Below, in pieces: positions 49,339 through 58,047 of a stretch of DNA of 64,000 bases. The notes beneath the pieces are model-generated. The model was not told the DNA's origin, searched no databases, and saw nothing but the letters and a program-made list of their open reading frames with translations. The DNA is from Streptomyces roseofulvus. Its GTDB lineage: Bacteria > Actinomycetota > Actinomycetes > Streptomycetales > Streptomycetaceae. Position numbers and translations under genes: made by a program. The stretch spans positions 7,812,001 through 7,876,000 of the forward strand of contig NZ_BAAAWE010000001.1 of NCBI RefSeq assembly GCF_039534915.1, in the 5' to 3' direction. Positions within the stretch are counted from its first letter, which is position 1; every line of letters starts with the position of its first letter.

Positions 49339-50457
49339 TCAACCCGCGCGGGCCTCGTCGGCCGGCAGCTCGGAGCGCACGAGCTCCAGGAGGCGGCCCA
49401 TCCAGTTGCGGCCCCGGCCGCCGTTGTCGCCCCAGAAGCCCGAGTCGGCGTCGTCGTAGACCAGGGTCGCGTCGCCCGTGGCCAGCAGGATCGCGGCGAG
49501 GTCGGGGTGCTGCGCGTACTTGGCGCGCAGCAGCCGGGCCATGACGGCCGTACGGGTCCGCTCCCAGCCCTCGCGCCGGGCGGCTCCGGCCGCGAGTGTC
49601 CGGGCCTCCGCCCCCGTCTCCGCGGCGACGACCGCGCCGCGCGCCTCCGGGTCGGCGACGGACCGGGCCCAGTAGGCGTGCGCCACCGACGGATAGGTGA
49701 CGCCGTCCACGGTGAGGGGTGCGGGATAGTCATTGCGCAGGCACCGCTTGTCCGGGCGTTCGAGCGCGCGCTGCGGATACGAGTGGGGCAGCTTCACCGC
49801 CGGGGCGAAGGAGTGCGCCGCCCCGTCCGCCGGCACCCGCTTCCGTGCCTCGGCCCGCCAGTGCTCCCGTTCCCCGAAGTACGCGACGGCCTCGTCGTAC
49901 GCCTCCTGGGAGACCCGCCTCCCGTCCGGCCAGTCGGGGAGGCGACCGCCGGGCCCCGCGACCAGGACCTGCAAGGGGCGGTCCTTGCGGTCCATGTCGC
50001 CGAGAGCGTAGTGCCGCACGGTCTCGGGGATGGCCAGGTAGGCCGCCCTGGCGGCGGACCGGTTCTCCTCCGTCGGCTCGGCGAGGAACACCTCCACCGC
50101 CGCCAGGCAACGGCCGGTCGAGTCGGGACGTCCGTTCAGCTCGTCGATGGTGTCGCGGACCTCGGCGAGCAGCAGCTCCGGAGTCAGCCAGGTGTCCGGC
50201 TCGCCGAACGTCCACCGCCCCAGGTGGTGTGCGGACGCCGAACCGCCGTCGGGAAGGCCGGTGGCCACCCACCCGCTGCGGAGCTTCTTCTCGAACTCGT
50301 CGAGCGTGACCAGGTCCCAGCAGTCGACGATCCCGTCGGCGTAGATGAAGAGGTCGGTGAGGAAGTAGGTGCCGCCGTTGCATATGAACGCGTGACGCCA
50401 CGTGCCGGGGACCCGGACGCCGTCCGCCATGCGATGGGTGATGCGCTTGCCGATCAT
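49339..50457 (-). CDS. NADAR-domain protein with extra N-terminal domain
   Basis: A 372-residue protein. The C-terminal 130 residues are a NADAR (RibX/YbiA-like) N-glycosidase domain: NDYPAPLTVDGVTYPSVAHA, YWARSVADPEARGAVVAAET, LLRAKYAQHPDLAAILLATG, FWGDNGGRGRNWMGRLLELV. NADAR enzymes cleave N-glycosidic bonds of riboflavin intermediates or remove ADP-ribose from modified guanines. The N-terminal 110 residues (AFICNGGTYFLTDLFIYADG, IVDCWDLVTLDEFEKKLRSG) are a separate domain that I do not recognise. The middle is helical. Start ATG 50457. It may act in nucleotide repair, NAD metabolism or defence. Confidence 0.85.
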   Translation of the reverse strand: MIGKRITHRMADGVRVPGTWRHAFICNGGTYFLTDLFIYADGIVDCWDLVTLDEFEKKLRSGWVATGLPDGGSASAHHLGRWTFGEPDTWLTPELLLAEVRDTIDELNGRPDSTGRCLAAVEVFLAEPTEENRSAARAAYLAIPETVRHYALGDMDRKDRPLQVLVAGPGGRLPDWPDGRRVSQEAYDEAVAYFGEREHWRAEARKRVPADGAAHSFAPAVKLPHSYPQRALERPDKRCLRNDYPAPLTVDGVTYPSVAHAYWARSVADPEARGAVVAAETGAEARTLAAGAARREGWERTRTAVMARLLRAKYAQHPDLAAILLATGDATLVYDDADSGFWGDNGGRGRNWMGRLLELVRSELPADEARAG

Positions 50458-50587
50458 CCCGCGATGATGCCCGACGCACCGGCAGGACGGCACGCCGTTT
50501 GAGTCGGCAAGTCAGCACGCCGTTCGATCCGCGGCCGTAGACGGGCCGACGGCGCACATCGCGGCTGCCCCGTCATCGAGCCCCGTC

Positions 50588-51163
50588 TCAGGGGCGGGGG
50601 CGCAGCAGCCGGTCGACCAGCCCGTCGACGTAGTCCGGAGTCAGCTCCAGGCCGAACAGGACGCGGATGTACAGCGGCGCCATGATGTGGTCCAGCACGT
50701 CGAGCGCGTCGGGTGCGTCCTCGCCGCGTTCGCCGGCTCGGTCGAGCATCGCCCGCAGCTGCCGGGTGCGTTCGTCGCGGATGCCGTCACGTGCCCGCAG
50801 GCCCTGCGGGCCGCTGCTGGACAGGGCGACGGCCAGGCGCACCACCAACAGCCCGTCGGGCCCGGTGATCTCGCGGGCCACGGCGGCCGCGTAGGCGTGC
50901 AGGTCGCCGGCCAGGCTGCCCGTGTCGGGCATCGGCGACCGGGTGTTGAGGCGGGTGAGCGCCACGTCGGTGAGCAGGTTCTCCAGATTGCCCCACCGGC
51001 GGTAGACGCTGCTGTCGGCCACGCCCGCGCGGGCCGCGACCTCGCCGACGGTGAAGTTGCCGTAACCGCGCTCGCCGATCAGGTCGGTGACGGCCTGGTG
51101 CACCTGAGCGCCGACGCGGGCGCTGCGCCCCCCGGGCCGCCGTGATCGCTGTCCCTCGTCCAT
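50588..51163 (-). CDS. TetR-family transcriptional regulator
   Basis: A 191-residue repressor: VHQAVTDLIGERGYGNFTVG, EVAARAGVADSSVYRRWGNL, ENLLTDVAL forms the DNA-binding domain, with a TetR_C-type helical domain after it (ITGPDGLLVVRLAVALSSSG). It is divergent from a DHA2-family efflux pump. Two palindromes lie in the gap, so it probably represses the pump and itself. Confidence 0.92.
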   Translation of the reverse strand: MDEGQRSRRPGGRSARVGAQVHQAVTDLIGERGYGNFTVGEVAARAGVADSSVYRRWGNLENLLTDVALTRLNTRSPMPDTGSLAGDLHAYAAAVAREITGPDGLLVVRLAVALSSSGPQGLRARDGIRDERTRQLRAMLDRAGERGEDAPDALDVLDHIMAPLYIRVLFGLELTPDYVDGLVDRLLRPRP

Positions 51164-51174
51164 GCCCCCACCTT

Positions 51175-51244
51175 AACGCAGGGGCCGGTTGCGTTTAGGG
51201 AGCGCTTCCCCTACCTTCGGCTAAAGCAGTCCATAGCTGCTTTA
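51175..51244. promoter_or_regulatory. two candidate TetR operators
   Basis: AACGCA (51175-51180) / TGCGTT (51190-51195), spaced 9 bp, and TAAAGCAG (51222-51229) / CTGCTTTA (51237-51244), spaced 7 bp, lie between the TetR and efflux genes. Confidence 0.5.
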
Positions 51245-51308
51245 AGGCGTCGAGGGTCGACAGTGTCGGCCGGTGCAGAGGCGCGACCGACGAGGGAGAG
51301 GAGTCCGC

Positions 51309-52799
51309 GTGGCATCGCACGCGGCGGCCGCGGGCGGCCGAACGAGCCGGGCCGTGTTGCTCACGGTGACCTGCCTGGGCCAGTTCATGGTCCTGCTCGA
51401 CAACACGATCGTCGGCGCGGCGCTGCCCGACATGCAGCAGCGCCTGCACACACCACTGACCGGTCTGCAATGGATCGTCGACGCGTACGTCCTGCTGGTC
51501 GCCATGCTGCTGCTGTCCGGCGGCGTCTTCGCCGACCGGTTCGGCCGCAAGCGGGTGTACCTGAGCGGCGTGGCGGTGTTCACCGCCGCGTCGGCGGTCT
51601 GCGCCCTCGCGCCCTCCCTCGGCTGGCTGGTCGTCGGCCGGGTGCTGCAGGGCATCGGCGCCGCGGCGCTGGCCCCCGCCTCGCTGGCCCTGCTCGTCGC
51701 CGCCCACCCCGTGCCGGAGGAACGGGTGAAGGCGATCGGACTGTGGGCCGGACTGAGCGGCATCGGACTGGCCGCCGGCCCCGTGGCCGGCGGCGTGCTG
51801 ACCGAGGCCTTCGGCTGGCCCGCCGCCTTCCTGGTCAATCTGCCCGTCGGCCTGGTCCTGCTGCTGGTCGGCCTGCTCCGCCTGGAGGAGTCCCGCAACC
51901 CGAACGCCGCCGCGATCGACGTGCCGGGTACCGCACTCTCCGCTCTGGCGGTGGGGGCGGCGACCTACGGGCTGATCGAGGGCGGTGCCCGCGGCTGGAC
52001 CTCACCGGTCATCCTGGGCGGCTTCACCGCCGCGGTGATCCTCGGCGCCTCCTTCGTCGCCGTCGAAGCGCGCCGCTCCGCGCCGATGCTGCCGCTACGC
52101 CTGTTCCGGCAGCGCCTGTTCACCGTGTCCAACACCGCCATGGTGGTGGTGGGGTTCGCGCTCATGGGCTCGTCGTTCTTCTTCTCCCAGTTCTTCGTGT
52201 ACGTGCAGGGCAGCTCGATCCTGCGCGCCGGCCTGCAGACCCTGCCGCTGTCCCTCGCCATGGTGATCGTCAGCCCCTACGCGGGCCGGCTCGCCGCCCG
52301 GTACGGCTTCCGCACCGTCGTGACCACCGGTCTGGCGCTGGCCGGCCTCGGGTTGCTCGCGCTCGGCACGGTGCACGCCGACACCGGCTACGGGAACGTG
52401 TGGTGGCGGCTGACGGCCGTCGGCATCGGGTTCGCGCTGACCCTGTCGCCCCTGACCGGAGCCGCCGTCCAGGCCGTCAGCCCGCAGGAGGGCGGCCTGG
52501 CGTCCGGCGTCAGCAGCACCACCCGCCAGATCGGCGCGGTGCTCGGCGTGGCGGTGCTCGGAGCCGTCGTCCGTACCCGGCAATCCGACGGCGCCACCCT
52601 CGAGGCCGGCCTCGACACCGCCTTCCTCCTCGCGGGCGCCGTCACCGTGGCCACCGCCGTCCTCACCGGGCTGCGGCTGACGAGGTCCCGACCCGCGGAC
52701 GTCCCGGCGGCACCGCGACACTCCACCGATCCGAAGGCGGCCACTGATCCGAACGCCGCCGCCGTTCCGGACGAGAAATCCGCGAAGATCCCGGACTAG
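51309..52799 (+). CDS. DHA2-family (EmrB/QacA-like) 14-TM drug efflux MFS
   Basis: A 496-residue proton-coupled multidrug exporter. Diagnostic motifs: LGQFMVLLDNTIVGAALPDM (motif D1 in TM1), GGVFADRFGRKRVYLSG (motif A), GRVLQGIGAAALAPASLALL (motif B region) and GLWAGLSGIGLAAGPVAGGV (motif C). A hydrophilic C-terminal tail of about 40 residues is unusual. GTG 51309 has GAGAGGAG upstream. It is regulated by the divergent TetR and followed 65 bp later by a Vat-like acetyltransferase gene, so it may be part of one resistance unit. Confidence 0.92.
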   Translation: MASHAAAAGGRTSRAVLLTVTCLGQFMVLLDNTIVGAALPDMQQRLHTPLTGLQWIVDAYVLLVAMLLLSGGVFADRFGRKRVYLSGVAVFTAASAVCALAPSLGWLVVGRVLQGIGAAALAPASLALLVAAHPVPEERVKAIGLWAGLSGIGLAAGPVAGGVLTEAFGWPAAFLVNLPVGLVLLLVGLLRLEESRNPNAAAIDVPGTALSALAVGAATYGLIEGGARGWTSPVILGGFTAAVILGASFVAVEARRSAPMLPLRLFRQRLFTVSNTAMVVVGFALMGSSFFFSQFFVYVQGSSILRAGLQTLPLSLAMVIVSPYAGRLAARYGFRTVVTTGLALAGLGLLALGTVHADTGYGNVWWRLTAVGIGFALTLSPLTGAAVQAVSPQEGGLASGVSSTTRQIGAVLGVAVLGAVVRTRQSDGATLEAGLDTAFLLAGAVTVATAVLTGLRLTRSRPADVPAAPRHSTDPKAATDPNAAAVPDEKSAKIPD

Positions 52800-52864
52800 A
52801 CCGACACCACCCGGCAACCCGCTTCCGCCGCCCAGGTGCGTGCCCCGCCCGAGAGGAACCCCCG

Positions 52865-53518
52865 ATGCCGCCCGTTCCCGCCGACCCCACCGTGCTGCAC
52901 CCCATGCCCGACCACCCGCGCGTGGTACTGCTCAAGCCGCTGCTGAAGTCTCCGCTGATCGACGTCGGCGACTTCACCTACTACGACGATCCGGACGACC
53001 CGACCGCGTTCGAGACCCGCAACGTCCTCTACCACTACGGCCCCGAGCGCCTGATCATCGGCAAGTTCTGCGCGCTGGGGACGGGGGCCCGGTTCCTCAT
53101 GAACGGCGCCAACCACCGCATGGACGGCCCCTCCACCTTCCCCTTCCCGACCATGGGGGGCTCCTGGGCGCAGCACTTCGACCTGATCACCGGCCTCCCC
53201 GGCCGGGGCGACACGGTCGTGGGCAACGACGTCTGGTTCGGCCACGGCGCGACCGTCATGCCCGGCGTACGCATCGGGCACGGCGCGATCGTCGCCGCCG
53301 GCGCCGTGGTCACCGGCGACGTACCCGACTACGGCATCGTCGGCGGCAACCCCGCCCGCCTCATCCGTACCCGCTACGACGCCGACGACATCGCCCGGCT
53401 CCTCGCGGTCGCATGGTGGGACTGGCCCGTGCGGCACATCACCGCACACGTACGCACGATCATGTCCGGCTCGATCGCCGACCTTGAGGAGGCCGCCGCG
53501 CAGCGCGAGCAACCCTGA
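52865..53518 (+). CDS. Vat/CatB-like hexapeptide-repeat O-acetyltransferase
   Basis: A 217-residue left-handed beta-helix acyltransferase of the xenobiotic class. The N-terminus has the Vat hallmark IDVGDFTYYDDPDDPTAFET, then VLYHYGPERLIIGKFCALG. The active-site loop carries His in MNGANHRMDGPSTFPF. Hexapeptide coils follow (VVGNDVWFGHGATVMPGVRI, GHGAIVAAGAVVTGDVP), then the YGIVGGNPARLIRTRY end and a C-terminal helix. Vat enzymes acetylate streptogramin A; CatB-type relatives act on chloramphenicol. The real substrate cannot be assigned from sequence alone. It is possibly co-transcribed with the efflux gene. Confidence 0.9.
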   Translation: MPPVPADPTVLHPMPDHPRVVLLKPLLKSPLIDVGDFTYYDDPDDPTAFETRNVLYHYGPERLIIGKFCALGTGARFLMNGANHRMDGPSTFPFPTMGGSWAQHFDLITGLPGRGDTVVGNDVWFGHGATVMPGVRIGHGAIVAAGAVVTGDVPDYGIVGGNPARLIRTRYDADDIARLLAVAWWDWPVRHITAHVRTIMSGSIADLEEAAAQREQP

Positions 53519-53538
53519 CGACCCTCTGCCCGGGCGGC

Positions 53539-54285
53539 TCAACCGTCCGCCGTCCGGGACCCCGGTGTGTGCCCGAAGGTGCGGCGGAAGACGTCGATGA
53601 AGGTGCTGGCGGAGGACCAGCCGCACCGGTGCGCGACGGTGGTGACGGGCGTGTCCTCGGCGAGCAGGATCAGGGCGTGGTGCAGCCTGATCTGGGTGCG
53701 CCACCGCGGGTACGAGAGGCCGAGTTCGGCGCGGAGGCGGCGCGAGAGCGTGCGGGCGCTGGCACCGATCTGCCGGCCCAGTTCGTCGAGCGAGCGGTTG
53801 TCCGCAGGGTCGGCGCGCAGGATGTCGTGGAGTTCCCGGAGCAGGGGACCGGTGGGCGTCGGCAGGTGCAGCGGCTGCTCGGGGGAGACCCTCAACTGGT
53901 CGAGCATGACGGCGCGCAGCCGGTGACGCGGCGCGCTGTCGTCCCCCGGAGTACGGGTGTAGGCGACGATGAGCTCCCGTAGGAGGGGCCCGACGGCGAG
54001 GACGGCCGGCCTGTCGAGACCGAGCGGATTGTCCGTGACCGGCAGGCCGACGAGGTGGAGGTCGAGCTCCCCGTGCGCCTGGTGCCGGTGGACGGTGCCC
54101 GCCGGGATCCAGAGCGCGCGCGTGGCGGGGGCCACCCAGGAGCCGGCGTCGGTCGTCACCGCGATGGTGCCCTGGCTCGCGTAGGCGATCTGGTGATCGT
54201 CATGGCGGTGCGCGTCGATCTCGCCACCGGACGCGAGACGTTGGGTCCGGGTCGGCGCGACGGGAGTGTGGCGGATTTTCTGCAT
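53539..54285 (-). CDS. AraC-family regulator with cupin sensor
   Basis: A 248-residue regulator. The N-terminal cupin half contains DAHRHDDHQIAYASQGTIAV, PATRALWIPAGTVHRHQAHG. The C-terminal AraC double helix-turn-helix contains LDELGRQIGASARTLSRRLR, AELGLSYPRWRTQIRLHHAL and TTVAHRCGWSSASTFIDVFR. ATG 54285 gives the usual length. It is divergent from an Fsr-like MFS exporter only 47 bp away, so the shared promoter is compact and the exporter is the probable target. Confidence 0.9.
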   Translation of the reverse strand: MQKIRHTPVAPTRTQRLASGGEIDAHRHDDHQIAYASQGTIAVTTDAGSWVAPATRALWIPAGTVHRHQAHGELDLHLVGLPVTDNPLGLDRPAVLAVGPLLRELIVAYTRTPGDDSAPRHRLRAVMLDQLRVSPEQPLHLPTPTGPLLRELHDILRADPADNRSLDELGRQIGASARTLSRRLRAELGLSYPRWRTQIRLHHALILLAEDTPVTTVAHRCGWSSASTFIDVFRRTFGHTPGSRTADG

Positions 54286-54331
54286 CGACTGGCAATCTAT
54301 CGAAAGCGCGACACCGGCCGCCTCCCCAAGG

Positions 54332-55549
54332 ATGGGGCGGGTGCGCAACACCACCTCGATCCCCCTGCTGGCCGTGGGCCACGCCTGCGTCGACGTCTAC
54401 CAGGGCGCCGTCGCGGCGCTGATCCCGTACTTCGTGGCCGAACGGCACTACACCTACGCGATCGCCTCCGGCATCGTGCTCGCCGCGTCCCTCCTGTCGT
54501 CGGTGGCCCAGCCCGTCTTCGGCGCGCTCACCGACCGATGGCCGATGCCCTGGCTGCTGCCCGTGAGCACCCTCCTCAGCGGCGTGGGCATCGCGCTGAG
54601 CGGCCTGGGCGACTCGTACGCCCTGACCCTGGTCTTCGTCGCGATCTCCGGCATCGGCGTGGCCGCCTACCACCCGGAGTCCGCCCGGGTGGCGCGCCTG
54701 GCGAGCCGGGGCAGCCACCGCGCGATGAGCTGGTTCTCCCTCGGCGGCAACATCGGCTTCGCGCTCGCCCCGCTCCTGGTGGCCGCCGCGATCGGCCACG
54801 GCTCCCTGCGCTGGACGCCGGTCCTGGCCCTGCCCGCGCTCGTCGGCGCAGCCCTGACCGTGCCCGTGCTCCAGTTGTACGCCCGGCCCCGCGGCGGTAC
54901 CGGCGGGACGCCCCCGAGCAGGGGCGCCGACGACATGACCTCGTTCGTGAAACTGTCCCTCGCGGTCGTCTTCCGCTCGATCGTCTTCACCGGCCTCAGC
55001 ACCTTCATCGCCCTGTACGCGACGCAGCGCACCGAGGGCAGCGCCAACGCCGGAACCGTCGCCCTGTTCCTGCTCTTCCTGGGCGGCGCGGTCGGCTCGG
55101 TCCTCGGCGGGGCGCTCGCCGACCGCTACGACCGGGTCCGGGTCTGCCGCTGGTCCTACCTGCTGTCGATCGCCGCCGTCGCGGGAGTGATCCACGCGCC
55201 GGGCCCGGCCATGCTCGTCTGCGTGGCCCTCACCTCCGCCGGCCTGTACGTCCCCTTCTCCCTCCAGGTCACGCTCGGCCAGGACTACCTCCCCTCCCGC
55301 ATCGGCACCGCGGGCGGTGTCACCCTCGGCCTCACCGTCAGCGTCGGCGGCCTCGTCAGCCCGCTCCTGGGACACCTGGCCGACTCCACCTCCCTCCGCA
55401 CCGCCCTCACCCCCCTGATCGTCGTGCCCGCCCTGAGCTGGCTCCTCTTCCGCACCCTGCCCGAACCCACCGCACCCGCACCCGAATCCGGTCCCGCGCC
55501 GACGGTGGGCAGGAAGGCCGCACCCTCCACACGCGTCGGAAATTCTTGA
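54332..55549 (+). CDS. MFS exporter, fosmidomycin-resistance (Fsr)-like
   Basis: A 405-residue, 12-TM transporter. The Fsr subgroup marks are LLAVGHACVDVYQGAVAALI, SSVAQPVFGALTDRW, GIGVAAYHPESARVARL and FTGLSTFIALY. The subgroup exports fosmidomycin or other small anions. ATG 54332 or GTG 54341 may be the start. The Pro-rich C-terminal tail is cytoplasmic. The stop codon lies within the operator-like repeats of the downstream ArsR gene. Confidence 0.9.
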   Translation: MGRVRNTTSIPLLAVGHACVDVYQGAVAALIPYFVAERHYTYAIASGIVLAASLLSSVAQPVFGALTDRWPMPWLLPVSTLLSGVGIALSGLGDSYALTLVFVAISGIGVAAYHPESARVARLASRGSHRAMSWFSLGGNIGFALAPLLVAAAIGHGSLRWTPVLALPALVGAALTVPVLQLYARPRGGTGGTPPSRGADDMTSFVKLSLAVVFRSIVFTGLSTFIALYATQRTEGSANAGTVALFLLFLGGAVGSVLGGALADRYDRVRVCRWSYLLSIAAVAGVIHAPGPAMLVCVALTSAGLYVPFSLQVTLGQDYLPSRIGTAGGVTLGLTVSVGGLVSPLLGHLADSTSLRTALTPLIVVPALSWLLFRTLPEPTAPAPESGPAPTVGRKAAPSTRVGNS

Positions 55550-55570
55550 CGCGTCGGAATTCTCCGACGC
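55533..55570. promoter_or_regulatory. candidate ArsR operator
   Basis: GCGTCGGA (55533-55540) is repeated at 55551-55558. The second copy pairs with TCCGACGC (55563-55570) across a 4-bp centre. The array ends 11 bp before the ArsR start codon. Confidence 0.6.
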
Positions 55571-55581
55571 ATACTCGTCCC

Positions 55582-55905
55582 ATGCCTCCCACCGACGTGT
55601 TCGGCGTGCTCGCCAATCCGGTACGCCGCAGACTGCTGGAGAGCCTTCGCGAAGGCCCCCGCTCCACAGGCGAGCTGGCCGGCCTGTTCGCACTCGGGAG
55701 GCCGGCGGTCTCCGAGCACCTGGCGGTCCTCAGGACCGCCGGACTGGTACGCGAGGAACCACGCGGCCGACACCGCTTCTACCACCTCGAACCGGCCCGA
55801 CTGGCCGAGGTGAGCGAGTGGCTGCACCCGTTCGAGCACTACTGGAAGCAGCGCATCGACGCGCTGTCCGACCTCCTCGACGAAGAACAAGGACGCACGG
55901 AATGA
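55582..55905 (+). CDS. ArsR-family regulator (SRPBCC-coupled)
   Basis: A 107-residue winged-helix regulator: VFGVLANPVRRRLLESLREG, STGELAGLFALGRPAVSEHL, AVLRTAGLVREEPRGRHRFY, HLEPARLAEVSEWLHPFEHY. It has no metal-binding cysteines. ArsR proteins of this subtype are typically paired with an AHSA1/SRPBCC protein, as here: the stop and the next start share ATGA. It probably represses from the GCGTCGGA repeats. Confidence 0.92.
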   Translation: MPPTDVFGVLANPVRRRLLESLREGPRSTGELAGLFALGRPAVSEHLAVLRTAGLVREEPRGRHRFYHLEPARLAEVSEWLHPFEHYWKQRIDALSDLLDEEQGRTE

Positions 55906-56330
55906 CCCAGCACGAGACACCCGACACGCCCGGCACCCTCACCTGCGAGAAGTCCCTGCCCCACCCCCCGGCGGCGGTGTGGAAGGCCCTGACCGACCCC
56001 GCACTGCACGCCCGCTGGTGGGCCGCCGGCGACATCAAGCCCGTCGTCGGCCACCGCTTCACCCTCGACATGGGCACCTTCGGCAGCCAGCCCTGCGAGG
56101 TGACCGCCGTCGAGGACGAGCGCCTCCTCGCGTACCGCTTCGCCGAGGGCACCCTCGACACCACCATCACCTGGACGCTCCACCCGCAGGGCGAAGGCAC
56201 CCTCCTCGTCCTCACCCACGCGGGCTTCGACCTCGACTCCCCGATGGGCCGCCAGGCTTACGAGGGCATGGGCAAGGGCTGGCCCCACGTCCTCCACCGC
56301 CTCGACGCCACCCTGACCGACACCGCCTGA
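55902..56330 (+). CDS. AHSA1/SRPBCC-domain protein
   Basis: A 142-residue START/Bet v1-like fold protein: CEKSLPHPPAAVWKALTDPA, LHARWWAAGDIKPVVGHRFT, LLAYRFAEGTLDTTITWTLH, GRQAYEGMGKGWPHVLHRLD. The hydrophobic cavity of this fold usually binds small ligands. Translation is coupled to the ArsR gene by a 4-bp ATGA overlap. The 180 bp up to the convergent hydrolase gene is G/C-rich and shows no clear hairpin. Confidence 0.9.
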   Translation: MTQHETPDTPGTLTCEKSLPHPPAAVWKALTDPALHARWWAAGDIKPVVGHRFTLDMGTFGSQPCEVTAVEDERLLAYRFAEGTLDTTITWTLHPQGEGTLLVLTHAGFDLDSPMGRQAYEGMGKGWPHVLHRLDATLTDTA

Positions 56331-56510
56331 CGCACGCCCGACCACCCGCCGACGGGGGCCCGAGCCACCCGCCGACGCGCGAACCGCGACTCGGCGCACG
56401 CGCCGGACGCGCGGCCGCCATGCCGCCGACCGCACCAACCGCGCAGTCGACCCCCAGGGCGGGCCCGGTGGTCCGGACCCGCCCCGTCCGCCGCCCATCC
56501 GCAACCGGCC

Positions 56511-57716
56511 TCAGGGACGGTGGAAGACGACCTCCGGGTGCGCGGAGTCCGGCCCGTCGAGCAGCGGCTGCTCCCGGCCCCGCAGATGCTCGTCGAAGAA
56601 GGCGGCGACGTACGCGCGGGTGACCGCGACCGCACGCTCGGCCGCGAGGTCGCCGTAGGGCAGACCGAGGTGGCGCAGGAGCACGGGCGCGTCGGTGAAG
56701 CCGAGGTGGTCGGCGCGGTCGACGGTCAGCCAGTACTTGTTCCCGCTCAGCCCCCTCCACGTGGTGTTCCACGTCGTGTCCTCACCGCTGGGCCGGTGGT
56801 ACTCGTCCGCACCCAGCAGCAGGAAGGGACGACCGCCGAGCCCGTCGGCGGGCAGGGTGTCCCAGAAGGTACCGTCCATGTTCACCCCGGCGTCGATGCG
56901 CCGGTCGGCGGCCATGGCGGGCACCGCGCTCGCGCCGCCGACCGAGTGGCCGGCCATGCCGATCCGGCTCGCGTCGATGGAGGACGCGTACTTCCAGGGG
57001 GGCCGCGCACCGGTCAGCCGGTCCAGCACGAACCGGGCGTCGTCGGCCCGGGTCCCCGTCACCAGGGAGCCCTTGGACCAGCCGCTGTCACTCATCACGG
57101 TGCAGGCGACGCAGGTCAGGGTGCGACCACCAGGGAAGGACGTGCCGGACGTCTCGTAGGCGTGGTCGAGCGAGGCGACGACGTAACCCCGGGAGGCGAG
57201 GTCCTCGGCGAGGCTGGTGAGCGTGTACCGCGCCATCCCGAAGCCCGGCGACAGCACCACCAGCGGGTGGCGCCCCGGCGCGGGACGCACGTCCACCGCA
57301 CTGTACGTACGGGCCCGCGCCACCTCCCGCTCCAGCGCGGGGTCGTCGACCTTCACCGCCTCGAGCAGCAGCCGCGCCTCGTCCTCCGTGGCGTACCGCG
57401 CGGGCCGACCCGGACGGGCCGCGGGGTAGTGCAGCGTGACCATGAGCTCACGGCCGTCGGCCGTCGGCACCCAAGGATCGGTCCGGGAACGGTCCACCAG
57501 GTGCAACACGGAACTCCCCACCCCGTACGCCCCGGTGGGCGCCGGCATCCGCAGCCGCTCGTCGCCCCGGTCCGGAGCGACGGTCACGGTCCGCGAAAGA
57601 CCGGCCAGATCGGAGGGAACGGCCGGCCCCGAAGCGGCAGAGGCGGTGGCGGCGGCCGGTAACGCGACGGCGCAGGCAAGGAGGGCGGCGGCGGCCGCCC
57701 GCATCATCTTGTTCAT
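56511..57716 (-). CDS. secreted alpha/beta hydrolase, PAF-acetylhydrolase/lipase-like
   Basis: A 401-residue exported hydrolase. Signal peptide MNKMMRAAAAALLACAVALP. The catalytic Ser lies in GMAGHSVGGASAV (GxSxG near residue 254), with upstream PLVVLSPGFGMARYTLTSLA (oxyanion strand). The acid and His candidates are in GADEYHRPS and RADHLGFTD. Two Cys in LTCVACTVMSD may pair. Relatives hydrolyse short-chain esters or phospholipid acyl chains. The start ATG at 57716 gives a complete signal peptide. Confidence 0.88.
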   Translation of the reverse strand: MNKMMRAAAAALLACAVALPAAATASAASGPAVPSDLAGLSRTVTVAPDRGDERLRMPAPTGAYGVGSSVLHLVDRSRTDPWVPTADGRELMVTLHYPAARPGRPARYATEDEARLLLEAVKVDDPALEREVARARTYSAVDVRPAPGRHPLVVLSPGFGMARYTLTSLAEDLASRGYVVASLDHAYETSGTSFPGGRTLTCVACTVMSDSGWSKGSLVTGTRADDARFVLDRLTGARPPWKYASSIDASRIGMAGHSVGGASAVPAMAADRRIDAGVNMDGTFWDTLPADGLGGRPFLLLGADEYHRPSGEDTTWNTTWRGLSGNKYWLTVDRADHLGFTDAPVLLRHLGLPYGDLAAERAVAVTRAYVAAFFDEHLRGREQPLLDGPDSAHPEVVFHRP

Positions 57717-58047
57717 GCCGAGGACGCTACGTTCCCCCTCCCCGCCCCGCGTCCTCCCACGGTCGCGACACCCACCAGAACCGTACGACCACGGTCGGAC
57801 GCGACGTACTCCAGGCTGCCCAGCCCCGCCGCTGCCGCCGCCCCCTCAGCTCCGCCCACCCACGGCCGAGTTCACCCACGCTCGGCTGATGCCCGGCCAG
57901 ACGCGACGGACGCGCGACTTGAGTCGTCGTGGGCGGAGACATCCACGGGTGGTCCAGACGGTCGCCCCCTCCACAAGGCCCGCCCACCTGGCACGTATCG
58001 ACAGTCTTCTCCAGAAGATCGTCAGGCTGCCCGTCTACGGTGCGAGC
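57717..58047. other. 331-bp intergenic region, nothing identified
   Basis: The gap between two divergent hydrolase genes. No frame has coding composition. It should contain promoters for both genes, but I see no clear -35/-10 pair, palindrome or hairpin. Confidence 0.3.
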
